This document shows positions 24,527 through 35,470 of a stretch of DNA of 64,000 nt, one piece after another (position 1 is the stretch's first letter; every line of letters starts with the position of its first letter). The notes beneath the pieces were generated by a model, which ran no database searches, had not been told where the DNA came from, and saw only the letters and a program-made list of their open reading frames with translations. Made by a program: the position numbers and the translations under genes. Source of the stretch: Apricaphanius iberus (lineage: Eukaryota > Chordata > Actinopteri > Cyprinodontiformes > Aphaniidae); NCBI GenBank assembly GCA_028564705.1, contig JAPXFQ010000113.1, positions 2,604,001 through 2,668,000 of the forward strand, written 5' to 3'.

Positions 24527-26475
24527 ATCTGAATAGCAAGCTATACCTTTGTACTCTGCTTCTTTACGCCAATACACCTAAATAAAATCCAACTGTCTTC
24601 AGAAGTCCCGTCTCATTTAATCTCAACAAAAAAAAAATAAATACCATTGAATATCACCCTGTACTCAATAAGAGCTCTATGAAACGCGGTGTTGGCAGCA
24701 TCATGGTGTGGGGAGGCTTTTCTTAAGCAGACACAGCAAAACTGCACAAAGGGGAGTGGATGATGGAGATAAACACCTGGTCATTATGGAAGAAATGCTA
24801 TAAGAGGGTCGTAAAATACATGAGACTAGGATGACAAGGCCCTAAAACAATCTTAAACATACACCCAGAGCTACAATGAATTGATTTACTAATGCTAATA
24901 GTGCAATTTTTACATACGTAAAGCTGATAAATACTCCAAAAGATTGAAATGGCGGCCAAAGGTGGATTTATAAAGTCTTGCTTTACAAATTGCTACATTC
25001 AAATGCGCACCGTGCTTTTCAACATTGAAACACCCATCTACAATTTTCCTGACATTTTACATTCACACACTGCTTTCCATAGATGCATCAGATAAAGTCC
25101 TTATAAAAAACAGTAAGTCTGTGGCTGCAATGTGACACACGCTCAGCCAACTTCACATTAAATGTAATATTACCTATATTTATACCGCTTTAGAGATTGC
25201 TTTAGAGATTGCCCTAGAAAAGTTTAGTGCTTACTGCTAACTGCTTTCTTTTTCCTGGAAGTGATCATCAAGGATATTTTTTTTTTCCTATGAAAGCTTA
25301 GCAGTGGTTTTATTTAAAGGCTTATCCAAAGTTAGTGACTGCCGCAATGTGTGATTGATGGGTGCTTTTTAATCGCTGACACAAGCACAGGGGAGAGCAT
25401 GGGAGGGGTTTCTATAACCATCTGTTGAGCAGCCTGTCACAGAGCGCGTTGGGCTTTGTTCCTGCTCAGCCATGCCACAGGAAAGTGGGACGCAGTCAAT
25501 AACTCCCAATCAATCAGACCCTGTTTCAATTAAATGATTCATGAATGGTCTCTGCTCTGCACCTGCAACATGACTAGGTGTGCAAACATTAAGAAACATC
25601 TTTTCTTAAAACATATTTAAAAGAATCAAATAAAAAAACTTCGGATTAGGGTCTGTTTTAATACTGTTTTAAACATAAGATTGAAAAAAACTAAGTAAGA
25701 TTGTGGGAAAATATGTATGTTTCCAAACTTTATCTACTTTCTTTTTCCTTCCTTCCTTCCTACCTTCCTTCCTTCCTTCCTTCCTTCCTTCCTTCATGGT
25801 GTCCTGGCTTCTTTGTAGTTGCTGGTTTTTGTTCCCACATTCAAAGTCTGGTTACTGTAGACATAGTTTTTAGTACATGTAAAACAGCAGCAAAGTGAAA
25901 GGCAATTTATATCTGCATTTTAGCATTTTTAAAATCATAACTGTTGGTGTTACCCATGAACATCTTTCTTGGAAGTGTCATAATATTAATGGCACCATTC
26001 ATTTCTAACGTGTATTTTTGTGTTGTGCCGCTCACTTGTGCGTTTAAATAACCCTTCAGGGACAAATAACGTTTTGGGTTTTTTTCAATCTGAACCTGAT
26101 ATATATGTTTGATTCCCCCAAGTAGAAAAGCAGAATTATAGAGTTAAGAATAATATGTACATTTAGGACAAAATTATAAAACCAGAGTACAGTGCAGTTC
26201 TAGAAAATAAAGTGGTATACTCAGATTAGAATGTATACAGCTGAGTAGGATAATCAAAACAATATTTAAAGATTTAAGAGTAAAAGCCGTGCGGTTTTAA
26301 ATAAAAGATGTGTACCTATCCTGATATCATGAAGTAAGGTTTTGGCTGTGCTCTCCATGTTTGTGCAAAACTCACTGCTGGAAGGAAGGAAGGAAGCTCA
26401 AGGCGGTGCTGCAGTGGATTAGTCAGCTGCCTTTATTTAGAGTACGGGAGCCTCAGACGGGGTCAGATCTGCAAC
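22330..26475. other. Intergenic DNA between rrs1 and vxn
   Basis: No coding sequence recognised; in human ADHFE1 lies in this interval but I see none of it. Contents: a MITE-like piece at 23735-23815; a Tc1 terminus-like phrase at 23907-23940 (CAGTCCTTTGTAAAGGTATT); a (GATA)9 tract at 24489-24526; a decayed Tc1 piece at 24680-24900 (TTGGCAGCATCATGGTGTGG); a CTTC repeat at 25745-25795; and a candidate regulatory block at 25340-25570. Confidence 0.6.
25340..25570. promoter_or_regulatory. Candidate conserved non-coding element upstream of vxn
   Basis: Compositionally balanced block with closely packed motifs: CCAATCAATCAGA (PBX/CCAAT-like), CAATTA, the palindrome ATTCATGAAT (25537-25546) and CACCTGC (E-box). 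It is about 0.9 kb upstream of the vxn start codon. Regulatory function and conservation are inferred, not shown. Confidence 0.3.
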
Positions 26476-29359
26476 ATGCAGCACATCTTCAGGCAGAGCA
26501 ATGAACATTTTGAGGTCTTCACCACCATCCTTGCTCCACAAGGTGAGTGGAAGCACATGTGCAGTGAAGTCTGGTTTAGCAGGACATCATTTAGTGTTAT
26601 TATCAGATCATAGAGTGCTGATTCTTCGCTTTCTCTCTCAGTGTGCTTGATAAACTGAAGGATGCAGCTGTAGGCGCGCTTCTGTACCTGGACTTTTGTG
26701 GTTTTTGTCATGCATTCTTGATTTAACTAAGGTTTTTTTGTATTGTTTTGCTGATTCATCTCCACTCTCATTGGATAACAGGGAGATATAGATACCAAGC
26801 TGAAGCTGAAAAGGCAAGTATATGATTTTTCACTACACAAACAATCCTACATTTAAATGATTGCATGTTAAGTGAAACAACACCTCTGAAATGCATGACT
26901 GATAGTTTCTATTTAATGCCCAGCAGTTAATCTCTAAGCTTTGACACTTAATCCTTTCCATTCACACGGTCCTGCTTGTAGACCGCACGCATTACCATCA
27001 CCCTCACCACTTTCATATCCAACCCCTAATGTTTTATCTATTTACAGAAAGAAAAAAAAATTAAATCCTATTTAAAATGCATTGAAGTGTAGTTCTCTCT
27101 GTATCCGTTAGATGGTGGCGGTGCGCAGCTACAGACCCCAGTGGTCAGACGAGCTTTCCCTGGCTCCAGGTGACGTCATCCTGGTGCTGTCCAAACATGA
27201 GGAGGGGAGGTGGTTTGGACGGCTGCAGCACGGCCAGTGGGGCTACTTCCCTGCCTCATGTGTGATGGAGCTGTGCCAGGTTGTTTGGTAGCATGAATGG
27301 ATGTGCTCAGCGAGGCTGCAGCAGAGGTTTGAGCAGCAGATCCAAGGCTCCGCACGAGTATTCACACCCTTTTGAACAATTTTTTTGTTGTTGTTTCCTG
27401 TCAACTTAAAACTGCAAACTTAACTTAGATCCCTGAGTTTATACTTTATAAACTATACATTGTAAATATAGCAGCAGCAGCTTTTAAGGTCCGTCCCTAC
27501 CAGCTAGATCAAGGTTAGTCAGATTGAACTTGGACTTTGCCTGAACACATGAACATTCTTTCATTAAGACCTAGTCCTACTATCCTGTCGCCTGTTGTCC
27601 AACAAACTTGACTCAAATGAATGGCTCATTACCAGACCTCTGCCGAGCTGAGGGAATACAGACATTTAATTTCATTGCGTTGCAGGTTGGCAGCTATTGA
27701 GGACTGAAACTAAACCATCTCCTTCAAGCTTTTGCCTGTATTTTTAGAGCTGTTGTCCTGCTGGATGGTAAAGCTCTTTTGCAGCTATCAAGCTTTCTTC
27801 CAGGATTGTCCTATATCTCCCCACCGGCAGATGTAATGTCACGGTTCGTGATGTGCAGTGTTTTCCATGCAGCCTTTCTCCTTGAGACTCTTCCATTAAG
27901 GCCAGCTTTTGGAGTGCACCAATGATAATTGTCTTGTTTCCCACCTGAGCTGATGGCAGATAGTTGCAGTGCGTTTTAATTTTGGGGTATGGGGGTAAAG
28001 GAGGGACAAAAAATATCCACCACAATTTTCCTTTCTTTTTTTTTTTCAATTTGTAAAACAATTCTACAAGCCATGCATTATTCTTCTTTCATCTACCTTA
28101 TGATGCACCTTCAAAGAAAAGACTGATAAAAGTAAAAATTTAAAATTTTTGTCTGTAAAGTGAGAACATTTTAAAAAGTTCAAAACATGTGACTATTTTT
28201 GCAACGGACTGACTGAACGCCATGTGTCTATATTAGTGTTCTTTTTTCTCTGATATCTTTTATTAGAAAAAAAAGACATAAATCATACATAAGCAAAATA
28301 ATCAAACACGCATAACAAAAATTAACATCATGCTACATCCAGGATTTACAAAGTTAAAGCTTCACACCAAATCTTGCTGTATTTCATTATTTAGAAGAAA
28401 ATGTTCTATCATAAGCACATATTTCTAATGTTTTGGTTGGGATGCTAAGTTTGGGGTTCCTGAGATTCATTAAAAAAAGCAACAAATTACTCCTAAAGAT
28501 GCCACATTTTGTCATGCTGTTTTCCTTTTCAGGCAAATCTGTCGACTAAAGGCTTGCAGAGAAGCTTATCTCTGAGGGTCACAGCAGCGAACACTGAACG
28601 CAGCAGGTGAGGGATGATGGAATAAACACTACAAGCAACCATAGAAACAATTGCACGCATCCCCACCCACCACCACCCCCACCTTCAACGAGTCGGCACA
28701 CCGTGCTTCACGCTCAGCATCCGGCAGATGTTCCCTACATCCCCCCATGTCCAGATCTGATCCCGCTGCTCTCCTCCCAGTGCCCCTGAACAGGTGGCCC
28801 CTCTCTACTCTCATTAGATAACAAAGCGCACTGATTGCCAACCCACCAAACACACACACATGCACAGAGGACAAACCCCTCTTACTGGAGGAGTAAGAGG
28901 AAAATGTTAGTTCTTAGATTTTTTAAAAAACGAAATTTATGAGAGCTATTAATATACAGAAGGATGTGTTCACAGGAGTCAGAAATGTTGTGCAGAAACT
29001 TCTGCAGACAAGTCCTCTGAACAGTTCCTTGTTCCTTGTCGACTAGCAGCTTAATTTAGGTCACACGGAATAAACAGGCCTTTGTGTTTGTTATTTCCTC
29101 TTTGTCCCCCAGTGGACACATTCTGCAGGCGCTGAGGAGGGGGAGCAGCAGGGGAGGAGGAGGAGGGGGACTGGATCCAAGCCAGGTTAAGCACGAGGGC
29201 CCCTTCCTGATGGAGAGGCCCCAAAGTCCTTCAGCTGAGTCCGTGGCCTCCCAACCTCAGCTATACAGATCTCCAAGTTTGCTCCACAGGATCTTGTCCA
29301 AGTGCCGTAAAAAGAGTGAATGCCAAGGAGCCACCAATGGGGCCTTCGAGGGTGACTAA
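26476..29359 (+). CDS. vxn: Vexin-like protein with an internal SH3 domain (five coding exons)
   Basis: Model: exons 26476-26542, 26782-26813, 27112-27279, 28533-28606 and 29113-29359 join in one frame to 195 residues. The N-terminus (MQHIFRQSNEHFEVFTTIL) and C-terminus (KKSECQGATNGAFEGD) resemble the two ends of mammalian vexin (C8orf46, about 207 aa) as I remember them. The position between rrs1 and mybl1 agrees. Vexin is a small vertebrate protein that promotes neurogenesis. Residues 34-89, exactly exon 3, form an SH3-like domain: AVRSYRPQWSDEL (RT loop), LAPGD, EEGRWFGRL (binding-groove Trp) and GYFPASCV (usual NYV Tyr replaced by Cys). I do not recall an SH3 domain in mammalian vexin. 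Exon 2 has a GC donor (AAG/GCAAGT). Exon 3 has a weak donor (CAG/GTTGTT); read-through meets TAG after three codons. The last exon has a Gly run. Confidence 0.82.
27356..28060 (-). mobile_element. Tc1-like remnant inside vxn intron 3
   Basis: Starts with a terminus-like AGTATTCACACCC. At 27750-28000 it carries stretches of the Tc1 family also at 42556-44190 (GTTGTCCTGCTGGATGG; TCTTCCAGGATTGTCC; TTGGAGTGCACCAATGATAA), whose transposase reads on the minus strand. No intact ORF. Confidence 0.65.
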
Positions 29360-29619
29360 GGAGAACCTTTCTATGTCCATGGTAACCGAGAGGAGTTGAC
29401 TTTGTGGGCGGTATTTTAGCGATTAGGTGGGTTTCTGAAACTTTTAGAAGAGGTCTAAACCCCCCGTGTTTAAATTTCAACGAGCAAGACATTAAACTGA
29501 ATGCTGTTGTCATGATGCACTTTATACATGTTGGCGAATATTGTGGCACACAGTAGTAATCAAGACAAAAAAAGCCTACTTGCTTCAATTATACATTTAT
29601 AAACATATTAATTGCCCTG
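29360..29619 (+). other. Likely vxn 3' UTR
   Basis: The sequence just after the vxn stop codon is non-repetitive and non-coding. No AATAAA is visible before the next transposon piece; candidates further on are near 29716 and 29803, so the polyadenylation site is undetermined. Confidence 0.35.
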
Positions 29620-30130
29620 TTTCTAGCAGCTTTCTACATTCAGCAAAGCAACTTTTCTGGACTTTGAGTGGGCCATTATTACACAGACACGTGCTTTGAT
29701 CTAAACAAAGGCCGCTCGAATAAAAGGTTAACGCAGTCTTCCCTTCCATTGCTTTAACACAATGTCCACACTGCTGTTTGTACGCTTATCAACTCAGACA
29801 ATAAAAAATACTTTGGTAGGGGCGCTGATGGCAATGTATGGCAAATGTTATGCATAGAGAATTACTTTACTATTACTATCAATCATTCACAAGCATTCCT
29901 TTGCAAGTAGGATATTGTGATGACAAATGTGATTCAGTGTATTGCACAGCTCTAATCTAAACCACTCTACTGCAGCTTTGGGCATATTTTAGGGTTATTA
30001 TCCTGCTATAAAGGGAAACCTCTGCCCCAGTCTTATGTTTTATGAAGCATCGAACAGGTTTTTCTCCAGTTTTGCATCCAGCTCTATCCATCTTTGTTTT
30101 ACAAAAAAATAAACAACAAAAACCCCCACA
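29620..30130 (-). mobile_element. Decayed Tc1-like element
   Basis: Recognisable pieces of the same family: TTTGAGTGGGCCATTATTAC, CTAAACCACTCTACTGCAGC, ACCTCTGCCCCAGTCTTATG. They are separated by unrelated sequence (29730-29930), suggesting an insertion or rearrangement. No intact frame. Confidence 0.65.
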
Positions 30131-31429
30131 AACAACCCGGACAGCACCAACCCCGTGTTGGTGGGTTAATGGGGATTTCATGATTTCCATGTAGGTCAAA
30201 AAGCTCAAATTTGAAATGACTACTTTCTTCCAACATTTGGTTTTCATACAAAGTACCAACGCTTTACGCTTCTTCTCCCATTATAAAATAAGGATTACAG
30301 TCTAGCATTTATTTATTTTCACTACATCCTGTATAGGAAGGTTATAGATTAGATATTTCTGGTCCTCTTAGTAAGCTGTTGTTGAATTTTCATACTTCTC
30401 CCCCTTCTTTGATGTACTGGCAGTAAAATGTCACATCTCATATTTCTTTATATATGATTCTTGTACATTTTAACCAGAAATTACCCATGTTGGCTTATCA
30501 TTCTTACATTTTAGAAATATTATTTTTGTTACGATCAAACAGCCGACCTAAGCTTTAGAAAGCATTTAATAACCGTAACAATTATCAAATGTTTATAGCT
30601 GTAAGAAGGGCTTTGTTTGAGAAATGTACACATATCATGCTATTTTTTGTACATATGTTCTTTGCTTATTAAATAAGCCAATATAAGGATAATAAAAACC
30701 AGTAAACACTCCCTGGCTTACTTATTTTAATCCCCACTGAAAATATTTTAACTTCAGCACAAGACCCGGGCCATTTCGCTTCAAACACTGAAAACCTCCC
30801 TTTTTTAGATTAAAAACTAGAGAAGCACTCTGAAAGTGATACAAAAGCACCGAACCCCAGACGATGATCCACAATCGTATCACTTGTTCTGGCTCCAACT
30901 GCGAACATTTCCTGAAAATCACATCAAAATCGTTTGTTGTTGCTGACAGAGAAGCTACCAAACCCTGGTAAAAAACGTCACCTCCTTGGCGGAGGTAACA
31001 AGACCCAGAAGCAAAAGGAAACGTGAGCTACTTTTGCCGAAAGCCTTGCCAGAAAAGCAGGAATGGTGCCTGCTGTCCCAGCAGAACGGCCCTGCGGCTG
31101 TTGATCACACCTCCTGGTGGAAACAAACTACAAATTCAACTTCAGCCTTGGACTTGACTTCCATGTAGCAAACTCCTCCAGCCCTCCCCTCTGCACGGTA
31201 TTTGTTATTCTCTGTTTTATAATCTTTTGTTGTAGCAGGCTGTGGGAGGTAGTCGCTCTGGGGCCGATGTCTTGGAGGCCCGTCTTACACAGGAAAGGGT
31301 GTAAAAGTTGCAAAGGGAGACAGCTCCTCTGGTCATCTGAGCTCAATATGACACACAAAGGGGGTATTTCTGTGACTTTTACGTAGCAATGAGAAAATGA
31401 CACATTCTCTTTCATTTTTAATTTAGTTT
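30131..31429. other. Intergenic DNA, no gene seen
   Basis: AT-rich to about 30960, then a GC-richer block (30960-31380) with short overlapping ORFs on both strands. None matches a known family and I find no phase-consistent splice partners. Confidence 0.5.
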
Positions 31430-32350
31430 TTCACATTTTGCCCATTAACATCCACAAACCTCAGAGGATTTTGTGGCATAGAGTAAGACACAGCGATGTG
31501 TAATTGTTAGATGGAAGGAAAAGTTGCATGTTTTTATTTTTTATTCAAATCTTGTAACAAATAAAAATCTGGAAAGTGTGGCCTGCATTTGTATTCAGCT
31601 CTCCTCCCTTGAGTCAGCGCTTTGTAGACATACGTGGCTTTGCTAAAGTTTCGGCTGCAAATCTTTTTCGCTGCTTCCAATTTTAGCAAAGTTTTCTTTG
31701 GATGTAGGACAAGCTAAATCAGAAAGGATAAAATGAGATTAGCTTTGAACAACATTTTTCAAGATTTTACAAATTCTCCACCTAAATGCACTCTGATTAG
31801 AATCACTCCAATGTAGCTCTGACTGTATGTGCTGGAAGTTGAACCTCTGCCCCAGTCTTCCCCATGCCTCTATTTGTGTTTTCTTGCAAGATAATTTCAT
31901 CTATCATTACTTCAAATCTGAAAACATTCTCTGTCCGTAAAAAAAAAAAAAATCCCCATAGCATGATGCTGATGATGCAGCGTTTGTTCATCTCGTTTAA
32001 CCACGTTTGCTAAGTGTTTGCCATTATTTGTGACCGACCACAGACAGGAATTACATCTCTTGGTCTGCATGATGCTGTTCAGAACTGTGAACTGATCAGC
32101 TGACTTCCAAAGACCATTGGTAGCGCTGGATTGTATTTATGGGCATCAGACTAAAGGAGGCTGAATACGAATGCACATCACACTTTTTAGATGTATATCT
32201 GTGAAAATATTTCACATTTCTCCAGTAATATGTGTCTGTTTATTAAATACAATCCTAAAAAAATCAAGTTAAAGGTTTTTTTTTTAAAGATTTTTTACTT
32301 TTTCCATAATATTGTAAAAAAAAAAACTCTTCTACATTTTCATACTAAGA
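31430..32350 (-). mobile_element. Decayed Tc1-like element
   Basis: Contains a sub-terminal region (TGGAAAGTGTGGCCTGCATT, TGTATTCAGCTCTCC), middle pieces (ATGTAGCTCTGACTGTATGT; ACCTCTGCCCCAGTCTTCCC) and the far sub-terminal region (GGCTGAATACGAATGCACAT). This order matches the copy at 42556-44190. About 0.9 kb, so internally deleted. Confidence 0.75.
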
Positions 32351-32399
32351 TCTGGTTTTGCTGGGAAACAGTAACTCTTTTATCATCTGGATTTTAATC

Positions 32400-32800
32400 A
32401 GATGATGCCATACGAGGTGTGGAAGTTGTCAGCTCCTGATAAATGCGAGTAAACTTCAGCCTCTCTTACTAACACATGGAGCAGTGGAAACAGTGACCTA
32501 ATTTGGCCTGACCAGAGTCCAGTTTTACCGCACACACTTCTGAGGGGCTGTGAAGTCTCCCGCCTAAAAGGCCGCCCTCTCCCCCACACTGCGCTGTGTT
32601 GGGTGTCTGATGGGGGGGGAGAGGGGGAACAGAGGAGGGGTAACTGGTTGCCTGCCAGATGACTGCTCCGTCATCCCTATAATGGGCTCCCATCTGCTGT
32701 CTCGCGCACTCATAAAGCCAAAGCTTGCTCATGGGAGACTGTGCACATGCCTACAAGTGTGTGGCGGATATTCCACTGAGGCGTTCTGTCATTTTTTTTC
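32400..32800. promoter_or_regulatory. GC-richer unique block, candidate regulatory sequence
   Basis: Non-repetitive, with a purine run (32609-32640) and no transposon motif. ORFs on both strands have no recognisable domains. Called only because it stands out from its surroundings. Confidence 0.2.
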
Positions 32801-33059
32801 AGCGCTGAAGGCATTTCTAAAAATGTACTCAAATGCACTTTACTTTGTAGAATCACTGGTCAGAGTAGAAGTCTGTCATTTTACAGAAATGCACTGGTGA
32901 TTCACGTTGATCTAAAAACTGAAGCTCTGTTAAAAGTGTACAAGCAGGTAATGTCTTACTAAACGAGATACCAAAGAGGCTAGATATTGACTGCTTGTAC
33001 GCATTTTAACTCGGTCTCAAAAAATATGAATTATCTATTTTAAAATCTGCAGAAAACAT

Positions 33060-33440
33060 AACCAGACATTGTTAGGCTCTTTGTTCTGTTCGCCCACAAA
33101 CAAACGGCGCTCTCATCCTCAAATGGCAGCGTTGTGTTTATGGTGCCCGTGTGTAAATTGTTTAGATTTGCGCGTGCTGCATAAAGCAGGTTGTCATGCT
33201 TTCTGCTTCACTCCATTCGTGGAAGGAAGGGGGGGGGGTGATTGGGGGAATGGGGCTGTAAAACCAACAGCCTAAAGGACAAAGGATCTGGGGGCATTAA
33301 GTCATGGGTGAGTGGGCCCCTTTAGGGCCAGCAGCTGACCCTGTGGAGAGGCGTCTTGTTCTGGTGACGGGGGCTCGTGACCCTGGACCCTCAGGCCAAA
33401 CATAAATCCTCTCTATAAAACTGAGTCATCTTCAAACACT
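33060..33440. promoter_or_regulatory. Candidate conserved non-coding element
   Basis: Balanced-composition block with CACAAACAAAC (forkhead-like), GTGTAAATTGTTTAGATTTG, a G-run at 33228-33237 and a TATA-like CTCTATAAAACTGAG near 33412. No ORF of note. Regulatory role is inferred from composition only. Confidence 0.25.
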
Positions 33441-34557
33441 CTAATTAGTTTTCAAACCTGAAAATTGATTTAAAAAAAGATTCAGATCTCTAGCGAAGGA
33501 GGGATACCAAGACAAATAATAAAAGGAGTTTCGTTCTCTCATGGTCTGTTGCTTTTGGCACAACCTCCGGATGTTTTCCACTCCTGCTGTGACCATGTCA
33601 GAAACCCTAAAGGATCACGACAAATCTTTATTAAGTGGAATAATTTGAACAAGGACTTGGCAAAGAAAGAAGGACGCGAAAAATGATGCAACAGATGCAT
33701 TTTATTTTTTTAAATGAAGTAAAGGTTTACAAAGAGAGCTGGCAGGATATCTATGGTAACTTAGTTATGACTTACTGAAAATGCTACATTAAACAGCAGA
33801 TGTTTGATAAATGTGATTCAACCAGCATCTTATTTATTGCTCATGCATAACTACAGAAGTAAATGGCAGCTTCTACTTTCTCGTGCATGTACTTAATTCC
33901 CTCAACATCTATGATGCGAAATGTTCAAGCAATGTTAACTTAACAAGTGAACTTGGATTTAATGAGATGTACAAACATAAGTGAAACCAACCAGCAGGAA
34001 CATATCACACAAATATAAGCAGATCAGACACATTTCAGGATAAATCACTTACGTAGATGTTAGTCCAAACTGATCCTGATCTTTCCTCTTGATCTCTCTG
34101 ACAAAATTCCCTTCTTATTCTCACTCAGAGGTTTAAATGGAGGATAATCCAGATTATAAGAAATGGTGGATCCACTTAAATGCTATTAATACAAGATTTA
34201 CAGCCGTAGTGCAGATTATAGGAAGTTTCAGTATGGTTACAAATAGTAATGAGTCAAGCTATTATGATGGAAGCAAAGCCATTCAGCACATAGAATATGT
34301 GGATGGAGACTGTAACCTTCTTTATTCCCATGCAGAGTGTACAAACAAAAGCAAGACCTGTCATTGTTATTTAGGTACAACAAAGCTTTAGTCATTGTAG
34401 ATAAAAGAAAAAAAATTGGCCCATAGGAACAAATTCCTGCCCAAAAAAACTCAGATGTATTTAGATTCATTTCACATATTTTCAGGACAAAAAATATCTG
34501 ACATAGAAAAGTTGTACATTTTCTTGAAAAAACTCATATATTTGCATAATTAAAGGC
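33441..34557. other. Intergenic DNA, no gene seen
   Basis: AT-rich and non-repetitive by eye. The open frame at 34137-34391 has no recognisable motif and no upstream exon. Confidence 0.5.
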
Positions 34558-35470
34558 ATTCCCTCTCCTCAGCTACTTGGGCCAGCTCCTCGGGAGGAAT
34601 CCCAGAGTTCCCAGGCCAGCCGAGAAACATAGTCCCTCCAGCGAGTCCTGGGTCTTCCTCTGGGCCTCCTCCTGGTGGGACGTGCCCAGGACACCTCGCC
34701 AGGGAGGCGTCCGGGAGGCATCCTGACCAGATGCCACCTCCACTGGCTCCTCTCGATGTGGAGGAGCAGAGGCTCTACTCTGAGTCCCCTTACTGATGAC
34801 GAGCTTCACACCCTATCTCTAAGGGAGAACCCAGGAAACTCATTTCAGCTGCTGCCAGAGTTCATGACCATGCATGAGTGTAGGAACGTAGATTGACCGG
34901 TAAATCAAGAAGTTTGAGCTCAATTCTTTTTTCAACAAAACAGACAATTATAGCGCCCGCATAACTGCAGACGCCTTACCAATCCGTATATCGATCTAAT
35001 TTTTCCCTCATTTTTGAACAAGACCCCCAGATACTTGAACTCCTCCACTTTGGTTTAGGACCTCGGCACTTTACCCTTTTCTGGCCCAAGACCACAGTCT
35101 CGGATTTGGTGCTGATTCTCAACCCAGCGTCTTTACACTCGGCTGCGAACCGCTCCAACAAAAGCATTAGATCCCGTTTTGATGAAGCCAACCGGACCAC
35201 ATCATCTGTAAAAAGCAGAGACCTGATCTTTAGCCCACCAAAACTGATCATCTCCTCCCCTTGGCTGCGCCTAGAAATCCTGTCCATAAAGTTATGAACA
35301 GAACTGGTGACAAAGGAGCAACCTTGGCGGAGTCCAACTTTCACTGGAAAGGAGCCCGATTTACTGCTGGCAGTAACTAACCGATGCCAATACGAGCACA
35401 TCAGAACAGTATCGATACCAGATACCAGTATTGGTGCATCCCTACTAGTAAGTGTTAGCTTTTCTTGCAA
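34558..35470 (-). mobile_element. Rex3-like (RTE clade) LINE, 3' part
   Basis: Minus-strand 34976-35470 encodes reverse transcriptase motifs: LRQGCSFVTSSVHNFMDRIS, RRSQGEEMISFGGLKI, RSLLFTDDVVRLASS (the F/Y-x-DD active box, here FTDD) and LERFAAECKDAGLRIST. Further 3' (34810-34558) is the conserved Rex3 tail, encoding GTSHQEEAQRKTQDSLEG and a leucine/proline-rich end. The frame is broken between the two parts and the N-terminal endonuclease is absent. The upstream edge adjoins a GCATCCCTAC repeat end at 35437. Confidence 0.85.

Noticed and set aside
32935..33000. Ten-base inverted repeat GTACAAGCAG / CTGCTTGTAC
   Set aside because: Short arms with a spacer of over 40 bases are expected by chance in a window of this size.
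34137..34391. 84-codon ORF with Cys and Tyr residues
   Set aside because: AT-rich sequence with no similarity I recognise and no promoter or partner exons.
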